This document shows, in pieces, positions 25,226 to 33,624 of a stretch of 51,860 bases of DNA. A model generated the notes under the pieces. It was given only the letters and a program-made list of their open reading frames with translations, searched no databases and had not been told where the DNA came from. The number at the start of each line of letters is the position of its first letter. Position 1 is the first letter of the stretch. This stretch comes from Hyphomicrobium sp. Lineage in GTDB: Bacteria > Pseudomonadota > Alphaproteobacteria > Rhizobiales > Hyphomicrobiaceae. A program made the position numbers and the translations under genes. The stretch covers positions 1 to 51,860 of the forward strand of contig NZ_WBUE01000029.1 of assembly GCF_009026145.1 (NCBI RefSeq). Reading direction: 5' to 3'.

Positions 25226-25247
25226 TCGGGAGCCCGAAGGCTCCCGA
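25226..25247. terminator. Hairpin between the coiled-coil gene and ctrA
   Basis: CGGGAGCC / GGCTCCCG form an 8-bp stem (9 bp with the flanking T-A) with a CGAA tetraloop. It lies between two convergent genes and has no T-run on either side. Probably a bidirectional terminator. Confidence 0.65.
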
Positions 25248-25279
25248 GACGCAGCCACGCAACAACCGATTGATCGCCG

Positions 25280-25981
25280 TTAGGCGGCCGTCACGGCGTT
25301 GTCGTCGCTCGGATCGCGCAGCACGTAGCCGCGTCCCCATACGGTCTCGATGTAGTGCTGACCGCCGGTGGCCGCCTGCAGCTTCTTGCGCAGCTTGCAG
25401 ATGAAGACGTCGATGATCTTCAGCTCCGGCTCGTCCATGCCGCCGTAGAGATGGTTGAGGAACATCTCCTTGGTGAGCGTCGTGCCCTTGCGCAGGGAGA
25501 GCAGCTCGAGCATCTGGTATTCCTTGCCGGTCAGATGCACGCGCTGGCCGTTGACGTCCACCGTCTTGGTGTCGAGGTTGACGCGCAGATCGCCCGTCTC
25601 GATCACGGACTGCGCATGCCCCTTGGAGCGCCGCACGATTGCGTGGATGCGCGCGACGAGCTCGTCCTTGTGGAACGGCTTGGTCATGTAGTCGTCGGCG
25701 CCGAAACCGAGGCCACGAACCTTGTCCTCGATGCCGGCGAGGCCGGAAAGGATAAGGATCGGTGTCCCGACTTTGGCGACGCGCAAGGTCTTCAAGACCT
25801 CATAGCCGCTCATGTCCGGAAGATTGAGATCCAGAAGGATGATGTCGTAGTCGTAGAGTTTACCGAGGTCGACGCCTTCTTCGCCCAGGTCCGTCGTGTA
25901 AACGTTGAAACCCTCGGACTGCAGCATCAGCTCGATGCTTTGCGCCGTTGCACTGTCGTCCTCGATCAAAAGGACTCTCAT
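25280..25981 (-). CDS. ctrA: Cell-cycle response regulator CtrA
   Basis: The 233-residue OmpR/PhoB-type regulator has a receiver domain ([20 protein letters not shown], phosphoacceptor D51 in '[16 protein letters not shown]', conserved '[17 protein letters not shown]') and a winged-helix DNA-binding domain ending '[17 protein letters not shown]'. The near-invariant stretch '[20 protein letters not shown]' identifies it as CtrA, the master regulator of cell cycle, flagella and polar functions in alphaproteobacteria, phosphorylated through CckA-ChpT. The start at 25981 opens with the canonical MRVLLIEDD. Its inhibitor SciP and fliJ lie within 2.1 kb. A long upstream gap holds candidate regulatory sites. 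Confidence 0.98.
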   Translation of the reverse strand: MRVLLIEDDSATAQSIELMLQSEGFNVYTTDLGEEGVDLGKLYDYDIILLDLNLPDMSGYEVLKTLRVAKVGTPILILSGLAGIEDKVRGLGFGADDYMTKPFHKDELVARIHAIVRRSKGHAQSVIETGDLRVNLDTKTVDVNGQRVHLTGKEYQMLELLSLRKGTTLTKEMFLNHLYGGMDEPELKIIDVFICKLRKKLQAATGGQHYIETVWGRGYVLRDPSDDNAVTAA

Positions 25982-26613
25982 GGTCGTTCCTCTTAGTCCG
26001 CGCCGCTGCCCCACAAGCCGAAAGAGAGCGCCCGCATCTCTTTAAGCTAAGCCATCGTTAGGAATTTACCCGCCGAAAGTTAACAAACCCTAATTAAGTC
26101 TTGCTCCGCGACCCAAGACTCTAACGAACTCGGTTACGACAACTAAGGCGCCAGCCACCTCCGAGCCATCCGCGGAATGGCCGCGCAAACCGAGGCGTTC
26201 GCAGCCGCTAAGCCACGTTGCCACGCGATAAATATGTGCTTGGTATGCCGCTGAACCAACGTACCCGGCTCGGCGCGCAGCCCTTACGCCCGTGGCCAGG
26301 GATGCGCCGGTCGAGCCCAATGCGCTTACGAATCAAGAGGTAACAGAATTCGCGGGGCGTCCCTAGAGGTCGGCCGCCCTTTTTTCGCCCCATTACGGCT
26401 AATACCGAAGGGATTGATCTTCGCGTTGCTTTACCGCAACTTAATGGCCACGTGTCAGATTTGGTGCGAACATTGCGCGCCGCCCTCACGCTGCCCCTGA
26501 AACGGCCGTTTCACGCGGGGTCGTCGGACAGGATGGCGGGTGTCTACGGCGGTGCTGGCACGCTTTTTGTTAGTTCAAACCGCACAGTTCGAATTAGTCC
26601 GGGGTATCGAACG
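25982..26613. other. Long non-coding gap between ctrA and fliJ
   Basis: In these 632 nt I see no convincing gene. Near ctrA the base composition is AT-rich and it holds a candidate CtrA site (26079-26094) and a GANTC methylation site for CcrM (GACTC 26117-26121); a second GANTC (GAATC) lies at 26330-26334. A short GGGCG/CGCCC hairpin followed by a T-run at about 26355-26386 could end a small RNA on the plus strand. Confidence 0.5.
26079..26094 (-). promoter_or_regulatory. Possible CtrA site upstream of ctrA (half-site)
   Basis: Toward ctrA the sequence reads ATTA-GGGTTTG-TTAAC. The right half matches the CtrA consensus TTAA-N7-TTAAC exactly, the left half only partly. It lies about 98 nt before the start codon. 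CtrA autoregulation is established in Caulobacter; here it is inference. Confidence 0.3.
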
Positions 26614-26994
26614 ATGAAAGCACGTGAATCGGCGCTGAGATTGAAGCGCTTCGCCGCCGACGAGAAGGCGCGCAAGGTTGCCGATCTGGAGCAAATGATC
26701 CGCGAGTTCGACGGGATGGCCAGCGATCTCGACCGCCAGATCAAGGCGGAGGAGGACCGCACTGGCGTTCGCGATCCGGCCCATTTTGCCTATTCCACCT
26801 TTGCCAAATCGGCGAGCCAGCGCCGCGATAACCTGCGTGCCTCGGCCGACGGCCTCAAGGCCAAGCTGGAGGCTGCCCTGCGCGAGCGCGACGAGGCCTT
26901 GGAGCAGGTGGCCCGGGCCGATTCCTCTGCCGGTCACGACCAGCTGCGCAGCCGCCGGCGCGCCGAGCGCACCACCGCCGCCGTTCTGCGCTGA
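26614..26994 (+). CDS. fliJ: Flagellar export protein FliJ
   Basis: The 126-residue cytoplasmic protein is almost entirely a two-helix coiled coil. It starts MKARESALRLKRFAADEKAR and contains 'LEQMIREFDGMASDLDRQIK' and 'RTGVRDPAHFAYSTFAKSAS', the pattern of alphaproteobacterial FliJ. FliJ joins the FliI ATPase ring to FlhA in the flagellar type III export apparatus and acts as a general chaperone escort. ATG 26614 matches the family start; the longer frame from 26452 does not. FliI is usually encoded next to it but is absent here, so fliJ is separated from the other flagellar genes, although still near ctrA. Confidence 0.85.
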   Translation: MKARESALRLKRFAADEKARKVADLEQMIREFDGMASDLDRQIKAEEDRTGVRDPAHFAYSTFAKSASQRRDNLRASADGLKAKLEAALRERDEALEQVARADSSAGHDQLRSRRRAERTTAAVLR

Positions 26995-27021
26995 GGCCCA
27001 ATTAGCGACGCTTTTGTACAT

Positions 27022-27048
27022 GCCGCCCCTGCACAGTGCAGGCGGCGG
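27022..27048 (+). terminator. Hairpin after fliJ
   Basis: CCTGCA / TGCAGG with a CAG loop is flanked by GCCGCC and CGGCGG, which can extend the stem with a slip. It lies about 30 nt after the fliJ stop codon and no T-run follows closely. Moderate terminator candidate. Confidence 0.5.
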
Positions 27049-27162
27049 TCCTGCCTTGTTTTCTTGCCCCGCGCGTGTCAACGAAGCGCACGGGGGCAGG
27101 TGGATCGGCCACGCTGCCCGGGGTGATTGCCTTCCGAACTGGCCTCGCACGGCACGGAGACC

Positions 27163-27708
27163 ATGCTGCGACCGGCGCTCATCGGCCTCGCCGCCTTACC
27201 GGGCTTTGTCGCCGGCGGTTGCTCCGGCACCAGCCCGCCGTCGCTCCCCAGCCTTCCGCAACTGACCGGGACGGTCACCGAGGCGCCGATCGTCGGTTCG
27301 CCAACGGAGGTCTATGAGCGCGTCGCGCGTGGCGCAATGACGTGCTGGTTCGGGGCGGGCGGTCCGCTGAAAGCCGGCTACGTCTACCATGCGGAGGCCG
27401 AGCCACCCGGCAAGGGGGGCAAGGCGGAGATCGTCATCCACGAGCGCGACCGCCTCTCCGACAACCCGAAGGGCATCAAGGCCTACCGCATCGCCATCAC
27501 GCCCGAGAGCGAGAAGACCACGCTGCTCTTCGAGAACCTGAAGTTGCCGGACACGATGGCCAAATCGATGGAGGCGGATGCCCGCCGCTGGGGGGCCGGG
27601 GCGTTCGGGTGCTCGGATACGGAGGCAGGGGGCTGGTCGGAGAACGTGCCAGCGACAGCAGAGCCCGCGGCCGCCGGCACAAAGAAGCGCCCTCCGAAAA
27701 AGGACTAG
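27163..27708 (+). CDS. Lipoprotein of unknown function
   Basis: The 181-residue product starts at ATG 27163 (GGAGA just upstream) with a lipoprotein signal MLRPALIGLAALPGFVAGGC; the Cys is followed by a Ser/Pro-rich linker. The globular part includes 'VYERVARGAMTCWFGAGGPL', 'AEIVIHERDRLSDNPKGIKA' and 'FGCSDTEAGGW', then a Lys-rich tail (GTKKRPPKKD). The Cys in 'MTCWFG' and 'FGCSD' may pair. Similar lipoproteins occur in rhizobial genomes without a function. It converges with sciP. Confidence 0.7.
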   Translation: MLRPALIGLAALPGFVAGGCSGTSPPSLPSLPQLTGTVTEAPIVGSPTEVYERVARGAMTCWFGAGGPLKAGYVYHAEAEPPGKGGKAEIVIHERDRLSDNPKGIKAYRIAITPESEKTTLLFENLKLPDTMAKSMEADARRWGAGAFGCSDTEAGGWSENVPATAEPAAAGTKKRPPKKD

Positions 27709-27742
27709 CGGGGCAACAGGGTGCGGCCGCCTTCTCGAATGC

Positions 27743-28030
27743 CTAGTCGCGATACTCTTGCACGCGCGTCGCCCGCAGGCCCGGAAGCCCATGCTTGTCG
27801 ATCGAGCGCTGCCAGGACAGGAACTCGTCGACGGTCAGCTTGTAGCGGTCGCAAGCCTCCTCGATGCTGAGCAGACCGCCGCGCACGGCAGCGACCACCT
27901 CCGCCTTGCGGCGGATCACCCAGCGCTTGGTATCCCGGGGAGGAAGATCCGCAATCGTCAGCGGGCTCCCATCGGGCCCGATAACGTAGCGCACCCGCGC
28001 TCTCATCTGTTGCTCGGTCATGATACTCAT
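27743..28030 (-). CDS. sciP: CtrA inhibitor SciP (DUF1153)
   Basis: The 95-residue helix-turn-helix protein carries the SciP core 'RYVIGPDGSPLTIADLPP', 'KRWVIRRKAEVVAAVRGGLL' and 'RYKLTVDEFLSWQRSIDKHG', which is nearly invariant in alphaproteobacteria. SciP binds CtrA (and DNA) and represses CtrA-activated promoters after division. Both ATG codons at 28030 and 28018 fit; the family usually starts near the second (MTEQQMRARVRYV). A strong CtrA box lies 110 nt upstream, in line with direct CtrA control of sciP in Caulobacter. Confidence 0.95.
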   Translation of the reverse strand: MSIMTEQQMRARVRYVIGPDGSPLTIADLPPRDTKRWVIRRKAEVVAAVRGGLLSIEEACDRYKLTVDEFLSWQRSIDKHGLPGLRATRVQEYRD

Positions 28031-28139
28031 TACACACTCGCTGACCAGCTATCAGTGATAACCCAACACGATTAAGACTGGCCTAAGTCGTTGAGTAAAC
28101 ATAACATAAACTAAGCCGTCTGCCTCTCCCAGTGCGCCG

Positions 28140-28155
28140 TTAAGGTTTACGTAAC
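28140..28155 (-). promoter_or_regulatory. Candidate CtrA-binding box upstream of sciP
   Basis: Toward sciP the sequence reads TTAC-GTAAACC-TTAAC. It fits the CtrA consensus TTAA-N7-TTAAC with a single mismatch in the left half. It lies 110 nt before the sciP start in the 299-nt gap shared with the divergent mnmA gene. Confidence 0.6.
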
Positions 28156-28329
28156 AACTGGCGGCGGGCGACTGCCGGGGCCATGCCCGCACGCGGCGGC
28201 CCCGCCGACTTGCATATCTAGCCGCTCCGGCCCTAAGGTCTCGCCAACCGCGGCACTGCAAAAAGCCAGGATTTTCGCGCCATTTCAGGCGGCAGAGGCC
28301 GCAAACGTCACAACGCTGGTGCCCCACGC

Positions 28330-29541
28330 GTGGTTGAAAACGTGCCTCCCGGCGCCTCAAGCGCTCCCGTGTCCGGCCTTGCCGCCGATGGGCGCCGCCG
28401 CGTGGTCGTCGCCATGTCTGGCGGTGTCGATTCCTCGGTCGTCGCCGCCTTGATGCGCCAGGCCGGGCACGAGGTCATCGGCATCACCCTGCAGCTCTAC
28501 GACCATGGCGCCGCCACCGGGCGCAAGGGAAGCTGCTGCGCCGGCCAGGACATCCACGACGCGCGCCGTGTTGCAGATGCGCTCGGCATTCCCCATTACG
28601 TGCTCAATTACGAGAGTCGCTTCAGCGCCGCCGTCATCGACAGCTTCGCCGAAAGCTACGTCGCGGGCGAGACGCCGATCCCGTGCGTCACCTGCAATCA
28701 GCAGATCAAGTTCCGCGACCTGCTCGATACGGCCAAGGAGCTCGGCGCCGACGTGCTGGCCACTGGCCATTACATCCAGCGCCGCGAGGGACCCGGCGGC
28801 CCGCAGCTGGCGCGTGCCGTCGATGCCGACCGCGACCAGAGCTACTTCCTGTTTGCAACGACGCGCGAGCAGCTGCGCTATCTATGGTTCCCGCTCGGCG
28901 GCATGCCCAAGGCCGAGGTGCGCGCACACGCCCGCGCCTTCGCGCTGCCGGTAGCCGAGAAGGCCGACAGCCAGGATATCTGCTTCGTGCCGACCGGCCG
29001 CTACACCGGGGTCATCGAGCGGCTGAAGCCCGGCGCGCTCAAGCCGGGCGACATCGTGCATGTCGATGGGCGTCGCCTCGGCCGTCACGACGGTATCGTC
29101 AACTACACGATCGGCCAGCGAAAGGGCCTGCGAATTCCTGGCCCCGAGCCGCTATACGTCGTCCGTCTCGATGCCGAGCGCAACGAGGTCGTGGTGGGAC
29201 CGCGTGACTGCTTGCGCACGCAAGTCCTTCTCCTTAGAAACACCAATTGGCTCGGCGATGAGCCGCTCGCGAGGGCGCCCGGCGACGGATTACGCATTTT
29301 CGCGCGCATCCGCTCCTCGCAAGCCCCGCAGCCGGCGACACTTTTTGCCGAGGCGGACGGAACGGCCACGGTTATGCTAGAAGACGGCGAGGACGGGGTC
29401 GCGGTGGGACAGGCTTGCGTATTCTACGCCAACGGCGACCACGACGCCCGCCTTCTGGGCGGAGGTTTCATCGCCCGCACGATCGCCAGGCAGGTGGCTG
29501 CAAAGGCGCCTGAGCAGAGCCGCACGGCCTTGGATAGTTGA
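28330..29541 (+). CDS. mnmA: tRNA-specific 2-thiouridylase MnmA
   Basis: The 403-residue enzyme makes the 2-thio group of U34 in tRNA-Lys, -Glu and -Gln using ATP and sulfur relayed from IscS. Visible features are the PP-loop '[20 protein letters not shown]', the catalytic Cys in '[14 protein letters not shown]', the second active-site Cys in '[16 protein letters not shown]', the tRNA-recognition loop '[10 protein letters not shown]', and the C-terminal barrel with '[14 protein letters not shown]'. The start is a GTG at 28330. Length is slightly above the usual 360-370 because of the N-terminal leader and C-terminal tail. pmtA follows on the same strand. Confidence 0.97.
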   Translation: MVENVPPGASSAPVSGLAADGRRRVVVAMSGGVDSSVVAALMRQAGHEVIGITLQLYDHGAATGRKGSCCAGQDIHDARRVADALGIPHYVLNYESRFSAAVIDSFAESYVAGETPIPCVTCNQQIKFRDLLDTAKELGADVLATGHYIQRREGPGGPQLARAVDADRDQSYFLFATTREQLRYLWFPLGGMPKAEVRAHARAFALPVAEKADSQDICFVPTGRYTGVIERLKPGALKPGDIVHVDGRRLGRHDGIVNYTIGQRKGLRIPGPEPLYVVRLDAERNEVVVGPRDCLRTQVLLLRNTNWLGDEPLARAPGDGLRIFARIRSSQAPQPATLFAEADGTATVMLEDGEDGVAVGQACVFYANGDHDARLLGGGFIARTIARQVAAKAPEQSRTALDS

Positions 29542-29586
29542 GCGAATTGGAGAGGCTTGGGTCGCGACGGCAAGGAGCGGTCCCCA

Positions 29587-30318
29587 ATGAAAACAATGTC
29601 GCAGACTGATTACCGCCGGCAGCCGGCCCTTATCGAGCGCGTCCACGGCCGCATCGTCGGCATCGGCCGCATCGATGAAACCGCCGTGCTCGACGCCTAC
29701 CGCCGCTGGGCACCCGTCTACGATTACACCTTCGGCCTCGTCGCCCGCGAGGGGCGCCGCCATTCCGTCGAGGTGATCAACCAGAGCCGCGGCCGCGTGC
29801 TCGAGGTGGGCGTCGGCACCGGGCTCTCGCTTCCCGACTATGAGCGCCATCTCGAGGTGGTCGGCATCGACCTTTCGCCCGACATGCTCGAGAAGGCGCG
29901 CGAGCGCGTCGCCGAGGAAGGACTCAACCACGTCACCGGCCTGCATGAGATGGATGCGGCCGACCTCAAGTTCGCCGACGCCTCCTTTGATACCGTCGTC
30001 GCCATGTACGTAATGACCGTGGTGCCCGAGCCGGAAGCGGTGATGCGCGAGCTGGCGCGCGTGACGAAGCCGGGCGGCGAGGTTCTGCTCGTCAATCACT
30101 TCAGCCAGCGCGAGGGCGTGCGCGGCTGGGTGGAGCGCCGCATGGCGCCGTTCGCCGACAAGATCGGCTGGCGCTCGGTGTTCGACATCTCGCGTGTGCA
30201 GGTGTGCGACGACCTCGAGCTCGTCGAGCGCAAGGCGCTGCGCCCGCTCGGGCTGTTCACGATGCTGCGCTTTGCCAAGCGCGACGAGGCCGCCCGCCAG
30301 CCGGTCGCCGCCGAATAA
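29587..30318 (+). CDS. pmtA: Phosphatidylethanolamine N-methyltransferase (PmtA type)
   Basis: The 243-residue class I SAM-dependent methyltransferase has motif I 'VLEVGVGTGLSLPDYERHLE', 'GIDLSPDMLEKARERV', and the later motifs 'FDTVVAMYVMTVVPEPEAVM' and 'EVLLVNHFSQREG'. The upstream helix 'VLDAYRRWAPVYDYTFGLVA' and the whole order match rhizobial and Rhodobacter PmtA, which methylates phosphatidylethanolamine stepwise toward phosphatidylcholine at the inner membrane. ATG 29587 follows AAGGAG. A related role on quinones is less likely. Confidence 0.85.
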   Translation: MKTMSQTDYRRQPALIERVHGRIVGIGRIDETAVLDAYRRWAPVYDYTFGLVAREGRRHSVEVINQSRGRVLEVGVGTGLSLPDYERHLEVVGIDLSPDMLEKARERVAEEGLNHVTGLHEMDAADLKFADASFDTVVAMYVMTVVPEPEAVMRELARVTKPGGEVLLVNHFSQREGVRGWVERRMAPFADKIGWRSVFDISRVQVCDDLELVERKALRPLGLFTMLRFAKRDEAARQPVAAE

Positions 30319-30395
30319 TCTTGGGCCTTGGACGCCGGAACGGCACCCCATATTCTTGACAGTGCCGTGCGCGCGTCCCTATAGACGCGGCTCGT

Positions 30396-30472
30396 GGCGG
30401 GATAGCTCAGTTGGTTAGAGCGGCGGAATCATAATCCGTAGGTCCCCGGTTCAAGTCCGGGTCCCGCTACCA
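30396..30472 (+). tRNA. tRNA-Met (anticodon CAT, elongator type)
   Basis: A 77-nt cloverleaf starts GGCGGGATAGCTCAGTTGGT. The anticodon loop ATCATAA gives CAU; the T arm reads GGTTCAAGTCC and CCA is encoded. The acceptor stem starts with a G-U pair, unlike initiator tRNA, so elongator Met is likely. Ile2 with lysidine cannot be fully excluded from sequence. Confidence 0.93.
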
Positions 30473-30723
30473 CCACTCCCCCCATCCGACGTCACGACTT
30501 GATTGCCGCCGCACCCGGTCTTCCCACCATGCGGGACCGCCTCCGCTTCGTCGCCTCCAGGTAGCGCGAGACAGTCGTTCTACTCACGCCGCGATTGTGG
30601 CGTTGCGGCCACTCCACTCGGCCATTCCGCAGGCGCGGGGAGGATTTCCCTAGAGCTCGATCAGCCTACGCCCTAAGGATACTGAATAGCGTATCTGTAC
30701 AGTGTTTTGAGTGGGGTCGTGTA

Positions 30724-31432
30724 ATGCGTTGGTATCTCGTTGCGTTGGCTGCGTTTTTGTCTGCCGGCTCGGCTCTGGCCGGCGACTTTTCGGGGCTCTA
30801 CATCGGCGCGCACATCGGGGGCGCCCTGGGGTGATGTAGAAGTGAGGAACAATGCCGCTGACGGCGTTCCGCCCGGACCATTCGACTATTCCTTCGACAG
30901 CGTGTTTGGCGGCGGGACTGTCGGCTACAACTGGCAGCACAAGAGCCTGCTCATAGGCATCGAGGGCGATGTCGGCTACATGGACCCCGATGGCGAGGGT
31001 CGCATCCCATCCTCCACCCCGCCGAACTATCAGGCCTTGACGCTCGACAGCGGCCTCTATGCCGACATCACCGCACGTCTCGGCGTCACCTTCGACCGAA
31101 CCCTTGTCTACGCCAAGGGCGGCTATGCCTACTACGATGGCGAAGCGATGCAGGCCACCACGAAGCCTGGCTACGTGCCGACTGGCACCGACAGCCTGTC
31201 GGGCTGGGTGCTCGGCGGCGGCGTTGAGCACTTCTTTGCGCCGAACCTGAGCCTCAAGGCTGAGTATCTGCACTTCGATTTTGACACCGAGTCGGGCTAT
31301 CAGACCAACGTCGGTGACCTTAGCTCGCCGATCGGCTACCGCTTCTATAACTGGCACGACGTCGAGATTGATACCGTCAAGGTCGGTATCAACTATCACT
31401 TCAACGCGCCCGAACCGGCGCCTCTCAAATGA
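30724..31432 (+). pseudogene. Omp25/RopB-like outer-membrane beta-barrel protein, single frameshift
   Basis: The start MRWYLVALAAFLSAGSALAG is a Sec signal, followed by 'DFSGLYIGAHIGGA' in one frame and 'WGDVEVRNNAADGVPPGPFD' in the next. The join at about 30826-30830 (GGCGCCCTGGGG) is explained by one extra C; with it removed, the expected 'GGAWGDV' appears and the total length becomes 235 codons. The rest is a normal eight-stranded barrel ('SVFGGGTVGYNWQHKSLLIG', 'YAKGGYAYYDGEAMQA', 'WVLGGGVEHFFAPNLSLKAE', ending 'VKVGINYHF'). It is either a real frameshift mutation or an assembly error in a GC run. An intrinsic terminator follows. Confidence 0.8.
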
Positions 31433-31493
31433 CCGAGGCCGCGTGCGGCTCGGCTTGCGTTGGCCGCCAACTCATCACTGCCCAACTAATCCT

Positions 31494-31530
31494 CGCCCCG
31501 GTGTTTAAAGCACCGGGGCGCTTGGTTTGA
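31494..31530 (+). terminator. Rho-independent terminator after the barrel protein gene
   Basis: CGCCCCGGTG / CACCGGGGCG form a 10-bp perfect stem with a TTTAAAG loop, followed by CTTGGTTT. It lies 62 nt after the stop codon. Confidence 0.85.
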
Positions 31531-31634
31531 ATCCGCATCGCACTTCTTCCTTGCACCGAAGATGCCAGCTGTCGCGCCGCGCGGCGCGAGCGTATGCTCG
31601 ACCGCCTTCGACATTCGAGGAGGGAGGACTGGTC

Positions 31635-31919
31635 ATGCATGGTTTCAAATGGCAGACCGCGACGGCGGTATTGCTCACCGTGATTGCAGCCAGCGTGGCA
31701 TCGGAGCAATCCATGGCGCAGCAGCAAAAGGAGGGCTACGGCGGCACGGGCGGCGCCGCGGGCTACTCGCCACCTGCTCCAGATGCCGACCCAATGGGCA
31801 GCGGAGCACCCGCCGACTATGACGCATCGGCAGCGCCCGAGCCCATGAACGCGCCACCGGCCGCGCCCGAGACGACGCAGGAAGCCGCGCCGCCGCCACC
31901 CCCCGAGGAGGACAAATAG
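31635..31919 (+). CDS. Exported Pro/Ala/Gly-rich small protein
   Basis: The 94-residue product starts at ATG 31635 (GGAGG upstream) with a Sec signal (MHGFKWQTATAVLLTVIAAS, cleavage near SMAQ). The mature part is low-complexity: 'GYGGTGGAAGYSPPAPDADP' and then an acidic Pro-rich end 'APPPPPEEDK'. No family recognised; probably a disordered periplasmic or surface protein. Confidence 0.65.
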   Translation: MHGFKWQTATAVLLTVIAASVASEQSMAQQQKEGYGGTGGAAGYSPPAPDADPMGSGAPADYDASAAPEPMNAPPAAPETTQEAAPPPPPEEDK

Positions 31920-32067
31920 TTCGCCCGCGTGGCCGAAGCGCGCCGCATCCCCGCCCGAGTATGTGTAATCTCTAGGCAAGACAGACGCCTGAAGCCATGC
32001 GGCGCCGCTTGGGCTCGTGGAGGCTCGCCGCACGCGCTGTCAGTCGGTGCTTGAGTGGCGGTAGGCG

Positions 32068-32787
32068 ATGCGACTGCTCGCGTGGGTTTGGAACGGCGCC
32101 CGGATCGTGCATGCGAGCTTGGGGGTGAAAAGGGAGGTCATCGTCCTCCTCATCCTGGCGCTGCCGTTCCTGTTCCACGAATACGTACGCGATTTCATGG
32201 CGGCGCGCGGCGTACGCGACTGGCCGGTGGTCGACGGAACCATGGCGGCCGTCCTCGTCGCCGGGATGTACCTCTACTGGCGCCTTTTGCGCCACGCGGT
32301 CATCTTCGAGTACCTGGCCCGACCGCGCCTGGCGATGCGCATCCTCGATCCCGGCCAGCGCTACGACACGTTCGTCGCCCTGGGAAACCGCATGGTGCGC
32401 CTCTATCATCTCGAGGTCATCAACGCCTCGATGTACAAGACCGCGCACGGGGTCGCCGTCACCCTCGTCGAGTATCAGAAGGCCGGTGACAGCAAGGTGG
32501 TCGACATCCGCTCGCGCCTCAAAGTGGCCAACTCCGATGCTGAGGAGGTCGACCTCAACCCGGGCGCGCGCGTGGTGTTCGAGCTGTGCGGGGTGGACGC
32601 GAACGGCGCCGAGCCGGCCTCACAGGACAAACGGGACCACCAGACATTCTCCATTCTGCCGGTGGGCAGCGGCACGCTGCGCATCTTCGCCGAGGCGCGC
32701 GATGCACCGGCGCGCGAGGAGCAATTGCGGGTCTACATAGATTCAACCGGCGCCATGACGATCAAGCCGCACTCCGCGGCGGCGTAG
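32068..32787 (+). CDS. Membrane-anchored protein of unknown function
   Basis: The 239-residue protein has two hydrophobic helices near the N-terminus ('VIVLLILALPFLFHEYV' at about 24-40 and 'TMAAVLVAGMYLYWRLLRHA' at about 58-77). A soluble beta-rich domain follows ('LYHLEVINASMYKTAHGVAV', 'VDLNPGARVVFELCGVDANG', 'GTLRIFAEARDAPAREEQLR'). No signal peptide cleavage site and no recognised enzyme motif. It is alone between small exported-protein genes. Confidence 0.65.
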   Translation: MRLLAWVWNGARIVHASLGVKREVIVLLILALPFLFHEYVRDFMAARGVRDWPVVDGTMAAVLVAGMYLYWRLLRHAVIFEYLARPRLAMRILDPGQRYDTFVALGNRMVRLYHLEVINASMYKTAHGVAVTLVEYQKAGDSKVVDIRSRLKVANSDAEEVDLNPGARVVFELCGVDANGAEPASQDKRDHQTFSILPVGSGTLRIFAEARDAPAREEQLRVYIDSTGAMTIKPHSAAA

Positions 32788-32819
32788 CCAGCGCCACTTG
32801 CGCTCGCTCAGTTGCTTGG

Positions 32820-33269
32820 TCAGGGCTTCGATTTCTTCCTTGCCGCGGCGCGCCGACGTTTGGCTGCGCGCGTCTTCTCACCCCACTTCATGCCCTCGAG
32901 CTTCATTCCGTCGGGATCGACGAAGAATACGGCATAATAGTCGTCGTAATATTCGCCGGCCGGATCGACGATCTTGGCGCCGAGCTGCTTCACGAACGCC
33001 TGCAGCGCATCGACGTCTTTGCGGCTGCGCAACTCGAACGCGTAGTGGTGCAGGCCAACGTCGCCGATGCGGAACTTGCGCTTCTTGCCTTGCGCGTCTG
33101 CCGCTCCGATCCAGTAGCGCGTCCTGCCGTTGGTCCAGCCGATGGCGTCGTCGTACTCGCCGAGCACCTTGAAGCCGAGGAACTTGAACAGCGCGCCGTA
33201 GAACGCCTTCGAGCGCGCGAAGTCGGCAACGCGCACTGAAATATGGTCGATGTTGACGACGCGCACCAT
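32820..33269 (-). CDS. VOC family (glyoxalase/bleomycin-resistance fold) protein
   Basis: The 149-residue protein has the paired beta-alpha-beta-beta-beta modules of the vicinal oxygen chelate fold. Likely metal ligands are His in 'VVNIDHISVRVADF', His in 'VGLHHYAFELRS' and Glu in 'FVDPDGMKLEGM'. A Lys/Arg/Ala-rich tail follows (KTRAAKRRRAAARKKSKP), unusual for the family. Substrate unknown (lyase, dioxygenase or binding protein). It starts directly after the GlsB-like gene stop codon and is thus cotranscribed with it. Confidence 0.85.
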   Translation of the reverse strand: MVRVVNIDHISVRVADFARSKAFYGALFKFLGFKVLGEYDDAIGWTNGRTRYWIGAADAQGKKRKFRIGDVGLHHYAFELRSRKDVDALQAFVKQLGAKIVDPAGEYYDDYYAVFFVDPDGMKLEGMKWGEKTRAAKRRRAAARKKSKP

Positions 33270-33560
33270 CTACACGCCGCCGCCGCGCTGGTGCCACAGC
33301 CACAGGGCGCCGAGGAACAGCATCGAGCCGATGACCGCCGAGACGACGTCGCGCAGCGACACGGCAATGCTGTCGAGCCCCGGCAGTATGCCGAACAGGT
33401 GGAACAAGAGGCCGCCGACCAGCGCGCCGACGAGACCGATGCCGAGGTTGGTCCACCAGCCGAAGCCCTCGCGCTGCCAGCGGACCACGGCGCCGGCCAA
33501 CGTACCGCCGATCAGCCCGACGATGAGCCACACGATGATCTGCGCCCAGGTGATGACCAT
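33270..33560 (-). CDS. GlsB/YeaQ/YmgE family stress-response membrane protein
   Basis: The 96-residue protein has three Gly-rich hydrophobic helices. The core 'WLIVGLIGGTLAGAVVR' and 'TNLGIGLVGALVGGLLFHLF' is the transglycosylase-associated (YeaQ) signature of small inner-membrane proteins linked to acid or general stress. GGAGA precedes the ATG at 33560. Its stop codon abuts the VOC start. Confidence 0.88.
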   Translation of the reverse strand: MVITWAQIIVWLIVGLIGGTLAGAVVRWQREGFGWWTNLGIGLVGALVGGLLFHLFGILPGLDSIAVSLRDVVSAVIGSMLFLGALWLWHQRGGGV

Positions 33561-33587
33561 GTCCCGCTCTCCATCCCAGTAAAGGAT

Positions 33588-33611
33588 CGGGGCGCCCCGA
33601 TTGGCGCCCCG
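33588..33611 (-). terminator. Hairpin between the 33.6-kb exported protein and the GlsB-like gene
   Basis: CGGGGCGCC / GGCGCCCCG form a 9-bp perfect stem with a 6-nt loop just past the stop codon of the preceding minus-strand gene. No clear T-run. Confidence 0.6.
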
Positions 33612-33624
33612 CAGTCTCGTTCGT

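Noticed and set aside
26208..26489. A 93-codon minus-strand ORF in the ctrA-fliJ gap
   Set aside because: No ribosome site, no family pattern and coding-unlike composition; the region reads as regulatory DNA.
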